From Paraferrimonas sedimenticola (lineage in GTDB: Bacteria > Pseudomonadota > Gammaproteobacteria > Enterobacterales > Shewanellaceae): DNA of 64,000 nt. Positions 1 to 7,768 of this stretch are shown in pieces. The stretch is taken from NCBI RefSeq assembly GCF_002282855.1, contig NZ_NRIR01000001.1:682001-746000 (forward strand). The letters are read 5' to 3'. The position numbers and the translations under genes are program-made. Under the pieces are notes generated by a model. It saw only the letters and a list, made by a program, of their open reading frames with translations. It ran no database searches and was not told the DNA's origin. The first letter of the stretch is position 1; every line of letters begins with the position of its first letter.

Positions 1-353
1 ACACTTTTATGCGCGTAAAAATGTAACATAAAGTGTTTTTATGCGCAAAAAAATGTAAATACGAAGAGTGTGGGGTAGGAGGAGGATTAATCCACTACCG
101 TGTGTCATTCTCGCTGCCTCCGCGCTGTCATTCCCGCCACCCACGTTTGTCATTCCCGCGAAAGCGGGAATCTAGCTAGTTGCCATTAGCAGTTCGCTAG
201 ATTCCCAGTCAAGCTGGGAATGACGGAGTTAGGAGCGGGAATGACAGCGTGGGAGTCGCAGGTATGACGGAATTAGGGGTTGGATGGATTCCCAGTCAAG
301 CTGGGAATGACGGAGTTAGAAGCGGGAATGACAGCGCGGGTAGCGCGGGAGCC
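1..353. repeat. Repeat-rich intergenic DNA with REP/MITE-like palindromes
   Basis: No gene is seen here. Positions 201-253 and 288-340 are a 53-bp direct repeat with two mismatches; each copy contains the palindrome ATTCCCAGTCAAGCTGGGAAT. Positions 149-224 form a larger composite inverted repeat, running from GTCATTCCCGCGAAAGCGGG to the complementary GGGAATGAC. Positions 5-26 and 37-58 are a second, AT-rich pair sharing TTTTATGCGC and AAAAATGTAA at 32-bp spacing. The region lies downstream of the leftward yggN gene. It looks like dispersed palindromic repeat DNA of the REP/MITE kind, with no coding function visible. Confidence 0.7.
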
Positions 354-1145
354 CTATGCCCCCTTATCACTCGGCTTAAACAAGCGCAGGTTGCCCAGTT
401 CCGGCATCAGCGCATTCAGCTTCTCTTCCACCGGCTCAACTTTCTTCAAGTCTTCGCACAGCTTATTGGCTTGCCTTTCAAGCTGCTCGCTCTGCTCTTT
501 TAAGCGAGCTTCCAAGTCAGTGCCCAAATTCTGCAACTGCGCCATTTTCTGCTGCAAAGCCTCGGCGCCATCGCCGCCGTTCATCATCTGTGCGCCGACT
601 TCCGCCATGAATTGGCCCGCCACCGACTGCAGCAAGTCGCGCATCTCGGCTTCGGTTTCTTCGTCGATGAAGTTGTCGATGGCCTTGTCACTACCGATGA
701 AGTAATAACCTCGGTTATCTTCGCCAGCCATCTTGCTCACGCGCTCGCGCATGTTATTCACCAAGGTCTCTAAGCCTTGCTGATTCTTCTCGTTTAACAG
801 CGGCGTGATTAATTCGGAGAGTGTGGTTTCGGTGATCTTAAGTGCTTGCTGCACCAGATCTACGATCTCTGGCGTTTTGCCCACCAGCATTTGGCGATAC
901 TTTTCGGCTTGGGCTTTGGCTTCAGCGCTTAAATCGACCGGCTTGTTATCTTTGAACACCCCTTGTGGGGTTAGCACCATTTGCGACGCGTCCTTGTCAC
1001 CCAAGGTTAGCTTGTCACCTTCAATACTGAAGTTTTGGTCTATGTTGAGGTCGCACTGCACTTCGGCTTGTGCGCTTAGGCTGGGAGCTAGGCTAGCAAG
1101 CCCAAGTACCAATCCCACTTTCCACTGTTTGAATTGCTTTAACAT
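354..1145 (-). CDS. yggN: YggN-like periplasmic protein (DUF2884)
   Basis: A 263-residue protein with a signal peptide (residues about 1-27, ending LSAQAEV) and a mature part rich in charged helices. It matches the DUF2884/YggN family in length and composition. A coiled-coil-like segment near residues 195-235 is rich in Q, E, L and K. Molecular function is unknown. It is the last gene of the leftward trmB-yggL-yggN set, the same order as in E. coli. The family assignment is from recognition of the sequence and the neighbourhood; no catalytic residues are evident. Confidence 0.85.
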   Translation of the reverse strand: MLKQFKQWKVGLVLGLASLAPSLSAQAEVQCDLNIDQNFSIEGDKLTLGDKDASQMVLTPQGVFKDNKPVDLSAEAKAQAEKYRQMLVGKTPEIVDLVQQALKITETTLSELITPLLNEKNQQGLETLVNNMRERVSKMAGEDNRGYYFIGSDKAIDNFIDEETEAEMRDLLQSVAGQFMAEVGAQMMNGGDGAEALQQKMAQLQNLGTDLEARLKEQSEQLERQANKLCEDLKKVEPVEEKLNALMPELGNLRLFKPSDKGA

Positions 1146-1176
1146 ACTCGGGCTCCTTCTAGCTTGATTCAGTCCA

Positions 1177-1500
1177 TTACGCTTCGTCGTTCCAAAGGTC
1201 GTATAACACGCTGACCTCTACCGACTCGGCGTTGGCTTTCCAATAGGCTTCTACTGCCTGACGGTCTTCTTCGGTGCACTTGCCCAGCTTTTGAGTGGCA
1301 ATCAGACCTTGCCATTCTAGGTGGCCACCACCGTGAAAACCCAAACCACGTGCGTCGATCACTTCTTCGATAAAGCCATCAACACGCGCATCAATATCGT
1401 CTTCGCTAGTGCTTTCGGCAAATTGCCACTGCACATCAAAGCCTAACTCTTGAAACTCATCTACGCGCAACTTCTTGCGCAAACGACGGCTACGAGCCAT
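1177..1500 (-). CDS. yggL: YggL family 50S ribosome-associated protein
   Basis: A 107-residue basic-start protein (MARSRRLRKKLRVDEFQELG) of the YggL/DUF469 family. The family's E. coli member is about 108 residues and has been linked to 50S ribosomal subunits. The reading frame is open upstream to 1557, but ATG at 1500 is preferred: it has AAGGAG seven bases upstream and gives the family length. The longer start would run into the trmB coding region. It lies 26 bp downstream of trmB and is probably co-transcribed with it. Confidence 0.88.
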   Translation of the reverse strand: MARSRRLRKKLRVDEFQELGFDVQWQFAESTSEDDIDARVDGFIEEVIDARGLGFHGGGHLEWQGLIATQKLGKCTEEDRQAVEAYWKANAESVEVSVLYDLWNDEA

Positions 1501-1526
1501 GTAAACTCTCCTTAATTTAGAGGGGG

Positions 1527-2243
1527 TTAGTCGACCTTTTGGTACATTAAGTCCCAAACGCCGTGGCCAAGATTCTGGCCTCTTTTCTCGAATTTGGTCA
1601 AGGGTCTGTGCTCAGGACGCGGCACATAATCACCGTTTTCCGCCTGATTTTTATAACCAGGGGCGGCAACCATGACTTCGGTCATGTGCTCGGCGTAGTT
1701 TTCCCAGTCGGTGGCCATGTGCAATACACCGCCCACTTTGAGTACGCCGCGAATGCGCTCGGCGAATTCAGCCTGCACAATGCGACGCTTGTGGTGGCGT
1801 TTCTTGTGCCAAGGATCGGGGAAGAACAACTGCACGCAATCAAGCGACCCTTTGGCGATAGCGTTGTCCAGCACTTCGATGCCGTCGTGGTGGAAGAGTT
1901 TTAGGTTGGTCAGGCCCTGCTCGGCGGCTTCCATGATGCAAGCGCCAACACCAGGCTTGTGAACCTCGATGCCGATGAAGTTTTTGTCAGGCTGAGCGGC
2001 GGCCATTTCCACCAAAGACTTACCCATGCCAAAACCAATCTCCAGCACCACTGGATTGTCGTTGCCAAACAAGGCGGCAAGGTCCAACGCTTCTGGGGTG
2101 TAATCGATGCCGTACTGGCCCCAGTGCTTATCGAATGCGGCTTGCTGGCCTTTGGTTAGGCGGCCTTCGCGCAATACGAAACTGCGCACTTTGCGAATGT
2201 ATTTACCGTCCTCGTTAAATTCGGCGGTGGTGACTTCACTCAT
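1527..2243 (-). CDS. trmB: tRNA (guanine-N7)-methyltransferase
   Basis: A 238-residue SAM-dependent enzyme that makes m7G46 in tRNA. The SAM-binding glycine motif [12 protein letters not shown] is near residue 68, and the family motif [16 protein letters not shown] is near residues 140-155. Length equals that of E. coli TrmB. It starts the leftward trmB-yggL-yggN unit and is divergent from mutY, as in E. coli. The start is ATG at 2243. Confidence 0.96.
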   Translation of the reverse strand: MSEVTTAEFNEDGKYIRKVRSFVLREGRLTKGQQAAFDKHWGQYGIDYTPEALDLAALFGNDNPVVLEIGFGMGKSLVEMAAAQPDKNFIGIEVHKPGVGACIMEAAEQGLTNLKLFHHDGIEVLDNAIAKGSLDCVQLFFPDPWHKKRHHKRRIVQAEFAERIRGVLKVGGVLHMATDWENYAEHMTEVMVAAPGYKNQAENGDYVPRPEHRPLTKFEKRGQNLGHGVWDLMYQKVD

Positions 2244-2385
2244 TTTGTACCTGTAAAACGTCTAGCGAGAGCCCATAGGGCGTAAAAACCTGAAGTATAC
2301 CAGTAATCCTGCAAGCATGGATCGCTATGCACGCCTGTGCTGTAATGTCGCCCTGAGATTTTTAAGTTCAACCCGGAAGACAAGA

Positions 2386-3441
2386 TTGAACCCAGCGCCA
2401 AATAGCTTTAGCCAGCGCCTGATCAGTTGGCAAAAACAGCACGGACGTCACGACCTGCCCTGGCAGCAAAATCCCACCGCTTATCGAGTGTGGGTATCCG
2501 AGATCATGCTGCAACAAACCCAAGTGACCACAGTTATCCCCTACTTCGAGCGCTTTATGGCGAGCTTCGACTCCATCAGCGCACTCGCCGCCGCGCCGCT
2601 CGACCAAGTGCTACACCACTGGACCGGTTTGGGCTATTACGCTCGAGCCCGCAACCTGCACAAAGCCGCGCAAACCATGGTGGCCGACTTTGGTGGTGAG
2701 TTTCCGGATAATCTGGATGACGCCATTAGCCTGCCCGGAGTCGGTCGCTCTACCGCTTCGGCAATTCTGACCTTTAGCAAAGGTGCGCAACTTCCAATTC
2801 TCGATGGCAACGTTAAGCGCGTATTAGCCCGTCACGGCGCCATTGAAGGTTGGCCCGGTAAAACCTCGGTGCAGAAAGCGCTTTGGGCGCTAAGTGAAGA
2901 GCTAACCCCGAGTGACAACGCGGCGGTGTTTAATCAGGGCATGATGGACTTGGGCTCAAGCATTTGTCGTCGCGGTCAGCCGCTTTGTAGTGAGTGTCCT
3001 GTGGCCAAAGACTGCAAGGCGCAACTCAGTGGCCGTCAGCGCGAGTTTCCAAACTCCAAACCTAAGAAAGAGAAACCGGTAAAGCAGACGCAAATGTTAC
3101 TGCTAAAAAGCGGTGACACTGTATTTCTGCAAGCGCGCCCTGCTGCGGGTATTTGGGGTGGGCTGTATTGTCCGCTGGACTTTGACGATAGGGCCGCGAT
3201 GCAAGCCTATTTGGCCGAGCATTTGGGTGGTGCATCAGCGCATAGCCTAGATGCGTTTCGCCACACCTTTAGCCATTACCACCTGGATATTGAGGCCCAC
3301 TGGCTTGAGTTGGAGCCGCAAATGCTAAATCAGGTCATGGAAGGCCCTTCCAGTCTCTGGTATAACTTAGTGCAACCGCAACAAGTGGGGTTGGCCGCGG
3401 CCACCGAGCGCTTGTTGCAAGCGATTCAATCAAAGGAGTAA
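2386..3441 (+). CDS. mutY: Adenine DNA glycosylase MutY
   Basis: Excises adenine mispaired with 8-oxoguanine or guanine. Visible motifs: the helix EIMLQQTQ with the catalytic Glu (about residue 39), the HhH motif LPGVGRSTA followed by catalytic Asp in ILDGNVKRV, and the [4Fe-4S] ligands spaced C-x6-C-x2-C-x5-C (CRRGQPLCSECPVAKDC). A C-terminal NUDIX-like domain recognises 8-oxoG. I chose TTG at 2386 (352 residues, GGAAGA upstream) because E. coli MutY (350 residues) begins just before the FSxxxLxW segment. An in-frame ATG at 2317 would add 23 unrelated residues. yggX follows after 3 bp. Confidence 0.95.
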   Translation: MNPAPNSFSQRLISWQKQHGRHDLPWQQNPTAYRVWVSEIMLQQTQVTTVIPYFERFMASFDSISALAAAPLDQVLHHWTGLGYYARARNLHKAAQTMVADFGGEFPDNLDDAISLPGVGRSTASAILTFSKGAQLPILDGNVKRVLARHGAIEGWPGKTSVQKALWALSEELTPSDNAAVFNQGMMDLGSSICRRGQPLCSECPVAKDCKAQLSGRQREFPNSKPKKEKPVKQTQMLLLKSGDTVFLQARPAAGIWGGLYCPLDFDDRAAMQAYLAEHLGGASAHSLDAFRHTFSHYHLDIEAHWLELEPQMLNQVMEGPSSLWYNLVQPQQVGLAAATERLLQAIQSKE

Positions 3442-3444
3442 CGC

Positions 3445-3717
3445 ATGGCTCGCATGGTGCAATGTGCCCGTCTTAAAAAAGAAGCCGAAGGCCTGGATTT
3501 CCAAATGTACCCGGGTGATCTGGGTAAGCGCATTTTCGACAACATCAGTAAAGAAGCTTGGGGTCAGTGGCAAGGTAAGCAAACCATGCTGATCAACGAG
3601 CACAAACTGAATATGATGGACCCAGAACACAGAAAGATGCTTGAGCAGCAAATGGAGCATTTTTTGTTTGAAGACGGCGAAGTTCAAATCGAAGGCTACG
3701 TGCCACCGAGTGAATAA
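3445..3717 (+). CDS. yggX: Probable Fe(2+)-trafficking / oxidative protection protein YggX
   Basis: A 90-residue protein with the conserved YggX start [10 protein letters not shown] (Cys7) and the PGDLGKRI segment. The family protects Fe-S clusters from oxidative damage and may handle Fe(II). It is separated by 3 bp from mutY, whose product carries an Fe-S cluster; this coupling is widespread in gammaproteobacteria. GGAG lies just upstream, at the end of mutY. Confidence 0.95.
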   Translation: MARMVQCARLKKEAEGLDFQMYPGDLGKRIFDNISKEAWGQWQGKQTMLINEHKLNMMDPEHRKMLEQQMEHFLFEDGEVQIEGYVPPSE

Positions 3718-3819
3718 GCGTTTGGGTCGGTCAAAGCCAAAAATTGGCGATTGGCCGACCAAATTGGTCGTTGAATGACCGCTTGGTTGCAATTTATCTA
3801 AAATCGGCTTTAATTCTGG

Positions 3820-3848
3820 TTGACTTAGGCGCCGATTCGCTCTTTAAT
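3820..3848 (+). promoter_or_regulatory. Probable tRNA-Phe promoter
   Basis: TTGACT at 3820-3825 and TTTAAT at 3843-3848 are separated by 17 bp, placing the start point near 3855 in a GC-rich discriminator (GCGACCC). Such discriminators are typical of stringently controlled stable-RNA promoters. The mature tRNA begins at 3859. Confidence 0.7.
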
Positions 3849-3858
3849 AGCGACCCAC

Positions 3859-3934
3859 GCCCGGATAGCTCAGTCGGTAGAGCAGAGGATTGAAAATCCT
3901 CGTGTCGGTGGTTCGATTCCGCCTCCGGGCACCA
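3859..3934 (+). tRNA. tRNA-Phe (GAA)
   Basis: A 76-nt tRNA with acceptor arm GCCCGGA/TCCGGGC, D-loop AGCTCAGTCGGTAGAGC, anticodon stem GAGGA-TTGAAAA-TCCTC with anticodon GAA, T-arm GGTTCGATTCC, and encoded CCA. It follows yggX, as in several related genomes. No integrase or flanking attachment repeat was seen beside it. Confidence 0.98.
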
Positions 3935-4295
3935 CTTTCCCCCTCAGTGTGTGCTTTCCCTTTTAAGACTTAATCTAACTCAATGACTTCGTCATTTTGT
4001 TTTGCTGTGTTTGTACGCCGCTAATCCACAAATCTAGTTCCTAACCCAAACAACTAATTTCAACCAGCTAGCCCCCAAACCAACTACAAAGCTCCAAAAA
4101 ATCCACTTTGTAAAAAGCTGTTTTTGTCCGCCGTGTAAAAGCTGATATCTCTGCTATGTTTAATTTACTGAATTACAAAGTGTCTTGAATAAAGCAAACA
4201 TGGAAGTGGCGAATCGAAAAGCCCATCTCCGCAAGATGACGGACACTTTGTAAAAATTATGGGGCGTATCATCACTTTCAGGGCAGAGAGTATTT
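3935..4295. other. Intergenic region with repeated CACTTTGTAAAAA boxes
   Basis: No gene is seen in these 361 bp. The 13-mer CACTTTGTAAAAA occurs at 4104-4116 and again at 4244-4256. An inverted form, TTACAAAGTGTC, lies at 4173-4184 and pairs with GACACTTTGTAA at 4242-4253. The boxes sit just upstream of the ATP-grasp gene at 4296 and may be regulator binding sites; the regulator is unknown. Confidence 0.5.
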
Positions 4296-5309
4296 ATGAA
4301 GCTGACAATTGCCACGAGGGCAAAGCAGTGGCTAAAGGATAAACTTCCAAACCGAGCCAAAGCCTGGCTGTACTTCTATCGCATGTACGGTCGTTTGCCG
4401 CGTCGTAACTTCACCTTACTAAACGAATTTATCGCGCTGCGCAAAGCCAACCCGACCAAAGGGCTTGGACTGCTTACCGACAAATTGTTCGTTCGCCAAT
4501 ACATAACGGAGCGAATTGGCGCTCAGTATTTAGTGCCTTTGCTTGGGGTCTATCAATCGCCGCAAGAAGTGCAGTTTTCAGAGCTTCCGGAGCATTTTGT
4601 GCTCAAGCTAAACTACGCCACCAAGCACAACTTCTTTTGTCGCAATAACACTCCAGAAGCCCAGCATAATTTTATTCAGTCCTCTAAGGAGTGGCTAAGC
4701 GACGATCACTCGGCCAAATGGGGCGAAAACCACTACCAAGAAGTGCAACACAGACGCATCATCGCCGAGCAAATGCTACTCGACAGCAACGACAAACTGC
4801 CCAAAGACTACAAGTTTCACTTTTTCAATGACGGCCGCCAGCTGAGGTTTATCATCGAAGTCGATAGCAACCGCTTTGAGGACTATCGCAAAAACTTCTA
4901 CGACCAAGAGTGGCGACCACTCAACATCGACTGGGGCTTGCCCAGCGGTGAGCTAGAACCTAAGCCGCCTCAGCTAGACAAAGCGGTCCAGCTACTCAAA
5001 CAACTGGCCCACGATTTCAACTATGTGCGCATCGACGTTTACCTGCTCGACAACGCCATCTACTTTGGCGAACTTACTTTCACCCACGGCGCCGGAACCT
5101 GCCCGCTATCCCCTGTGACCTTTGACCAACAGATAGCGGCTTGTATAGCGCCCGATGAAGAGTTTTATCCACAAGGCTGCATTCGCGACTATGCTAAATG
5201 GAACGCAGACTACTTGGCGTTTTATAGAGATCCTCGCGCTCAGAAACACTTGGTAAACAGTCCTCCTCAACTGAAGACAACCGGTCTCTATCAAGCCATT
5301 AACAAATAG
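4296..5309 (+). CDS. TupA-like ATP-grasp family protein
   Basis: A 337-residue protein resembling the ATP-grasp TupA family, named after teichuronopeptide biosynthesis and common in capsule and polysaccharide loci. Visible family features are FVLKLNYATKHNFFC near residues 108-122, a second nucleotide-binding stretch at IIAEQMLLD and KDYKFHFFNDGR (residues 152-190), and YVRIDVYLLDNAIYFGELTFTHGAG (about 248-272), the metal/ATP site. No signal peptide is seen, so it is probably cytoplasmic. Its neighbours are unrelated: no glycosyltransferases or capsule genes are adjacent, so the substrate cannot be inferred. It could be a transferred orphan. Confidence 0.75.
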   Translation: MKLTIATRAKQWLKDKLPNRAKAWLYFYRMYGRLPRRNFTLLNEFIALRKANPTKGLGLLTDKLFVRQYITERIGAQYLVPLLGVYQSPQEVQFSELPEHFVLKLNYATKHNFFCRNNTPEAQHNFIQSSKEWLSDDHSAKWGENHYQEVQHRRIIAEQMLLDSNDKLPKDYKFHFFNDGRQLRFIIEVDSNRFEDYRKNFYDQEWRPLNIDWGLPSGELEPKPPQLDKAVQLLKQLAHDFNYVRIDVYLLDNAIYFGELTFTHGAGTCPLSPVTFDQQIAACIAPDEEFYPQGCIRDYAKWNADYLAFYRDPRAQKHLVNSPPQLKTTGLYQAINK

Positions 5310-5390
5310 CGGTTATTTTACGGCTAAAATTGCTGAAATGTCAGTAATTTGCTTGAATACGGCCTTTAAAAATTCGACGAGACTCAAACC

Positions 5391-5948
5391 ATGCGTAATC
5401 TAATCTTGGCGGCTGTCGCCTTCCTAATGATCGCTCCGGCTCAAGCGACCACTGTTTCCGGTGTTGAGCTTGAACCTCAGATCCAAGTTCAACAGCAAGA
5501 CCTAGTGCTAAATGGCGCAGGTGTGCGCTCTAAGTTCTTTATCGACTTGTACGTTGGCAGCTTGTACTTGCCAGCAAAAAGCCAAGCGGTTGACGCGATT
5601 TTGGCCAGCGAAGAGGTTAGCGCAATTCGTTTGAACATCACCTCAGGCATGATCACTTCCGAGAAAATGACCGATGCCATTCTTGAGGGCTTCGACAACG
5701 CCACCAACGGCAACCCAGGTGAAATGCAGCAACGCATCGACGATTTCATTGGCGTGTTCAACGAAGAGATCGTCAAAGGCGACCAGTACACCTTCAACTT
5801 TATCCCAGGCAAAGGTGTAGTTGGCTTTAAGAATGGCGAGCAAAAAGTGATTGTTGATGGCGATGACTTTCGCGTAGCCATGATGAAAATTTGGTTAGGC
5901 GAAAAGCCAGCTCAAAAGAAGCTTAAGCAGCAGATGCTAGGCAACTAA
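5391..5948 (+). CDS. Chalcone isomerase-like secreted protein
   Basis: A 185-residue protein with a clear signal peptide (residues 1-19, APAQA cleavage) and a body matching the bacterial chalcone-isomerase-like domain (residues 20-180: LNGAGVRSKFFIDLYVGSLY near 42-61). Family members are periplasmic and their biochemical role is unknown; the name reflects the fold, not proven isomerase activity. It is convergent with the TetR gene, with only 3 bp between stops, and no operon partner is evident. Confidence 0.85.
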   Translation: MRNLILAAVAFLMIAPAQATTVSGVELEPQIQVQQQDLVLNGAGVRSKFFIDLYVGSLYLPAKSQAVDAILASEEVSAIRLNITSGMITSEKMTDAILEGFDNATNGNPGEMQQRIDDFIGVFNEEIVKGDQYTFNFIPGKGVVGFKNGEQKVIVDGDDFRVAMMKIWLGEKPAQKKLKQQMLGN

Positions 5949-5951
5949 GCC

Positions 5952-6578
5952 TTATTCCGCTTCGCAGGGGCACTTGTGTCCCTGCAAAAACGCGGCGACG
6001 GTTCTTTCTAAGTACTTTCCCTGGCGCTGCATTTGTGCGCTTGCCGGTAAATTCAATTCCATGCGCATTTGCACCTCACCTTTCAAAGCAGTCAACAAAC
6101 GCACCGAAGCCTCGCGCAACGGCGAGAACTGATACTCTCCTTGAATCTGCAAGCGCTGCAAATAGCCAGCCACCATATCAATGATCCGCGCCGGCCCCGC
6201 CTGATAATACATGTCCGCCAATTCTGGGTGAGTTTCCGCCTGAGCGATACAAGTGCGGTGAACCGCAATCGCTTCATCGGAGTTTAATAACTGCAGGAAG
6301 TGTTCGGCAAAAGTCACCAGTGCTTGCTGGGGATTGTCGATATCTTGCAGCAAGGTTTCGCTGAACATGTAGGTTGCCACTCGTGACTCAATGGCAGCCA
6401 CAAACAGATCGTTCTTACTGCCAAAGTGGCTATACACGGTTTGTTTGGACACCTGAGCCAAGCGTGCAATTTCATCCATGCTAGTAGTGGCGAACCCCTG
6501 TTCGCAAAACAGCTCAATCGCGCTACTAAGTATGTTTTGATGCTTCACCGCACTCTGCGTTTTTGGCTTTACCGACAT
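5952..6578 (-). CDS. TetR family transcriptional regulator
   Basis: About 208 residues with an N-terminal TetR helix-turn-helix (ILSSAIELFCEQGFATTSMD, then IARLAQVSKQTVYSHFGSK) and a variable ligand-binding C-terminal part. It is divergent from an RND efflux pair at 6702, so the likely role is a drug- or lipid-responsive repressor of that pump. ATG at 6578 is used; an upstream TTG at 6584 with AGGG six bases before it is an alternative. A dyad operator lies in the shared intergenic region. Confidence 0.9.
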   Translation of the reverse strand: MSVKPKTQSAVKHQNILSSAIELFCEQGFATTSMDEIARLAQVSKQTVYSHFGSKNDLFVAAIESRVATYMFSETLLQDIDNPQQALVTFAEHFLQLLNSDEAIAVHRTCIAQAETHPELADMYYQAGPARIIDMVAGYLQRLQIQGEYQFSPLREASVRLLTALKGEVQMRMELNLPASAQMQRQGKYLERTVAAFLQGHKCPCEAE

Positions 6579-6627
6579 ATTCAAGCTTAACCCTGCACTA
6601 AATAAGTTTTCACAATTAACTCACAAT

Positions 6628-6672
6628 TAGACTAGACAGTCTAGTTCCATAAAACTAGACTTGTCAGTACAG
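6628..6672. promoter_or_regulatory. Probable TetR operator
   Basis: A palindrome ACTAGACAGTCTAGT lies at 6631-6645, and a second, imperfect one (ACTAGACTTGTCAGT) starts near 6654. Both sit midway between the divergent TetR gene and the efflux genes, as expected for a repressor that controls both. Confidence 0.65.
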
Positions 6673-6701
6673 TTTTTACTAAATCACTAGGATCTGGTGT
6701 T

Positions 6702-7763
6702 ATGCGTCGCTTGTTTTTGTTAGCTGTATTTGGCTTAGCGGCTTGCTCGGAACCCGCTGTAGAGCTGGAAACACCCGCGGCTACGGTCGAGAGTTGGCTG
6801 CTCGATGGGCAGAACGAATATCTGGTATCACGGGATTTTTCAGGCAACGTTCGCGCTAGAAACACCAGTCAGGTGGCCTTTGAGTTGCCGGGCAAACTTG
6901 CCAGCCTTAGCGTGGATGTGGGCGATAAGGTCAGTGCTGGGCAGGTCATTGCTCGCCTAGACGACCAACTACTCAGAGCCGAAACCGCCGAGCTAAAAGC
7001 CCAGGTGGTGCAAACCCAAGCAGAGCTGGATCTCAACCAAGCAACCCTTTCTAGAAACCAAAACCTCAAAGAGCAAGGCTACCAATCGGCGCAGGTAATG
7101 GATGAGTTACGCGCTCAGCGCAGCAGCCTTGAAGCCAACCTGCAACGCCTAGAAGCAGCGCTGAAAGCCAATCAACTGCGCATCGAAAAATCTAGCTTGC
7201 ACGCTCCCTTCGATGGTGTGGTTACCGCTCGTCACGCCGACATTGCTCAGGGTGTGATGCCCTCAACCCCAATCGTTACTCTAATTCAGCCAGACGGCAT
7301 TGAAGCCATTATCGGCGTGCCTAGCGAGTTGGCCTCAGAGTTGTCAGTGGGACAAGAGGTGGAAGTACGAGTGGCGGGTCAAGCGTTACAAGCGCAAGTG
7401 CAAGGTATCAGCCAGCAGCTCAATCAGGTCAGTCGTACCCGCAATGTGCGCCTTAGCTTGCCGCAAGGGCCTGTGTACGTGAACGGTCAACTGGCGCAGT
7501 TAAGCCTAGTGGAGTCGGTTGACCAAGCTGGCTTTTGGGTACCTGCCGATGCGCTGATTAACGGCCTTCGTGGCCTGTGGAACGTGTACGTAATTGACCA
7601 AGGAGATAGCGAGCTCACTGTGCAACGTCGCGACGTGGAAATTCTTTACGCCGATGAGCAACGGGCCTTTATTCGCGGTGCCATTAGCGAGAACGAGCGC
7701 ATTGTTAAAAACGGCCTGCACCGTCTGGTCAGTGGTCAAAAAGTGAAGCTTAAGGCGGAGTAG
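6702..7763 (+). CDS. RND efflux periplasmic adaptor (lipoprotein)
   Basis: A 353-residue membrane fusion protein that would link an inner-membrane RND pump to an outer-membrane channel. It has a lipoprotein signal with lipobox LAAC (Cys15), a biotinyl-lipoyl-like half (VGDKVSAGQVIARLDDQLL), a coiled-coil hairpin (about residues 90-160), the second lipoyl half (LHAPFDGVVTARHADIAQG) and beta-barrel domains. It is followed 5 bp later by the pump gene. No outer-membrane channel gene is adjacent, so a shared TolC is likely. Confidence 0.93.
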   Translation: MRRLFLLAVFGLAACSEPAVELETPAATVESWLLDGQNEYLVSRDFSGNVRARNTSQVAFELPGKLASLSVDVGDKVSAGQVIARLDDQLLRAETAELKAQVVQTQAELDLNQATLSRNQNLKEQGYQSAQVMDELRAQRSSLEANLQRLEAALKANQLRIEKSSLHAPFDGVVTARHADIAQGVMPSTPIVTLIQPDGIEAIIGVPSELASELSVGQEVEVRVAGQALQAQVQGISQQLNQVSRTRNVRLSLPQGPVYVNGQLAQLSLVESVDQAGFWVPADALINGLRGLWNVYVIDQGDSELTVQRRDVEILYADEQRAFIRGAISENERIVKNGLHRLVSGQKVKLKAE

Positions 7764-7768
7764 TTAAC

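Noticed and set aside
280-705. Rightward 141-codon frame opposite yggN
   Set aside because: It is antisense to a recognised gene and begins in the repeat DNA, so it is a shadow frame.
3859-3934. tRNA-Phe as an attachment site for a mobile island
   Set aside because: No integrase and no direct repeat of the tRNA 3' end were seen nearby, and the repeated boxes downstream do not match the tRNA.
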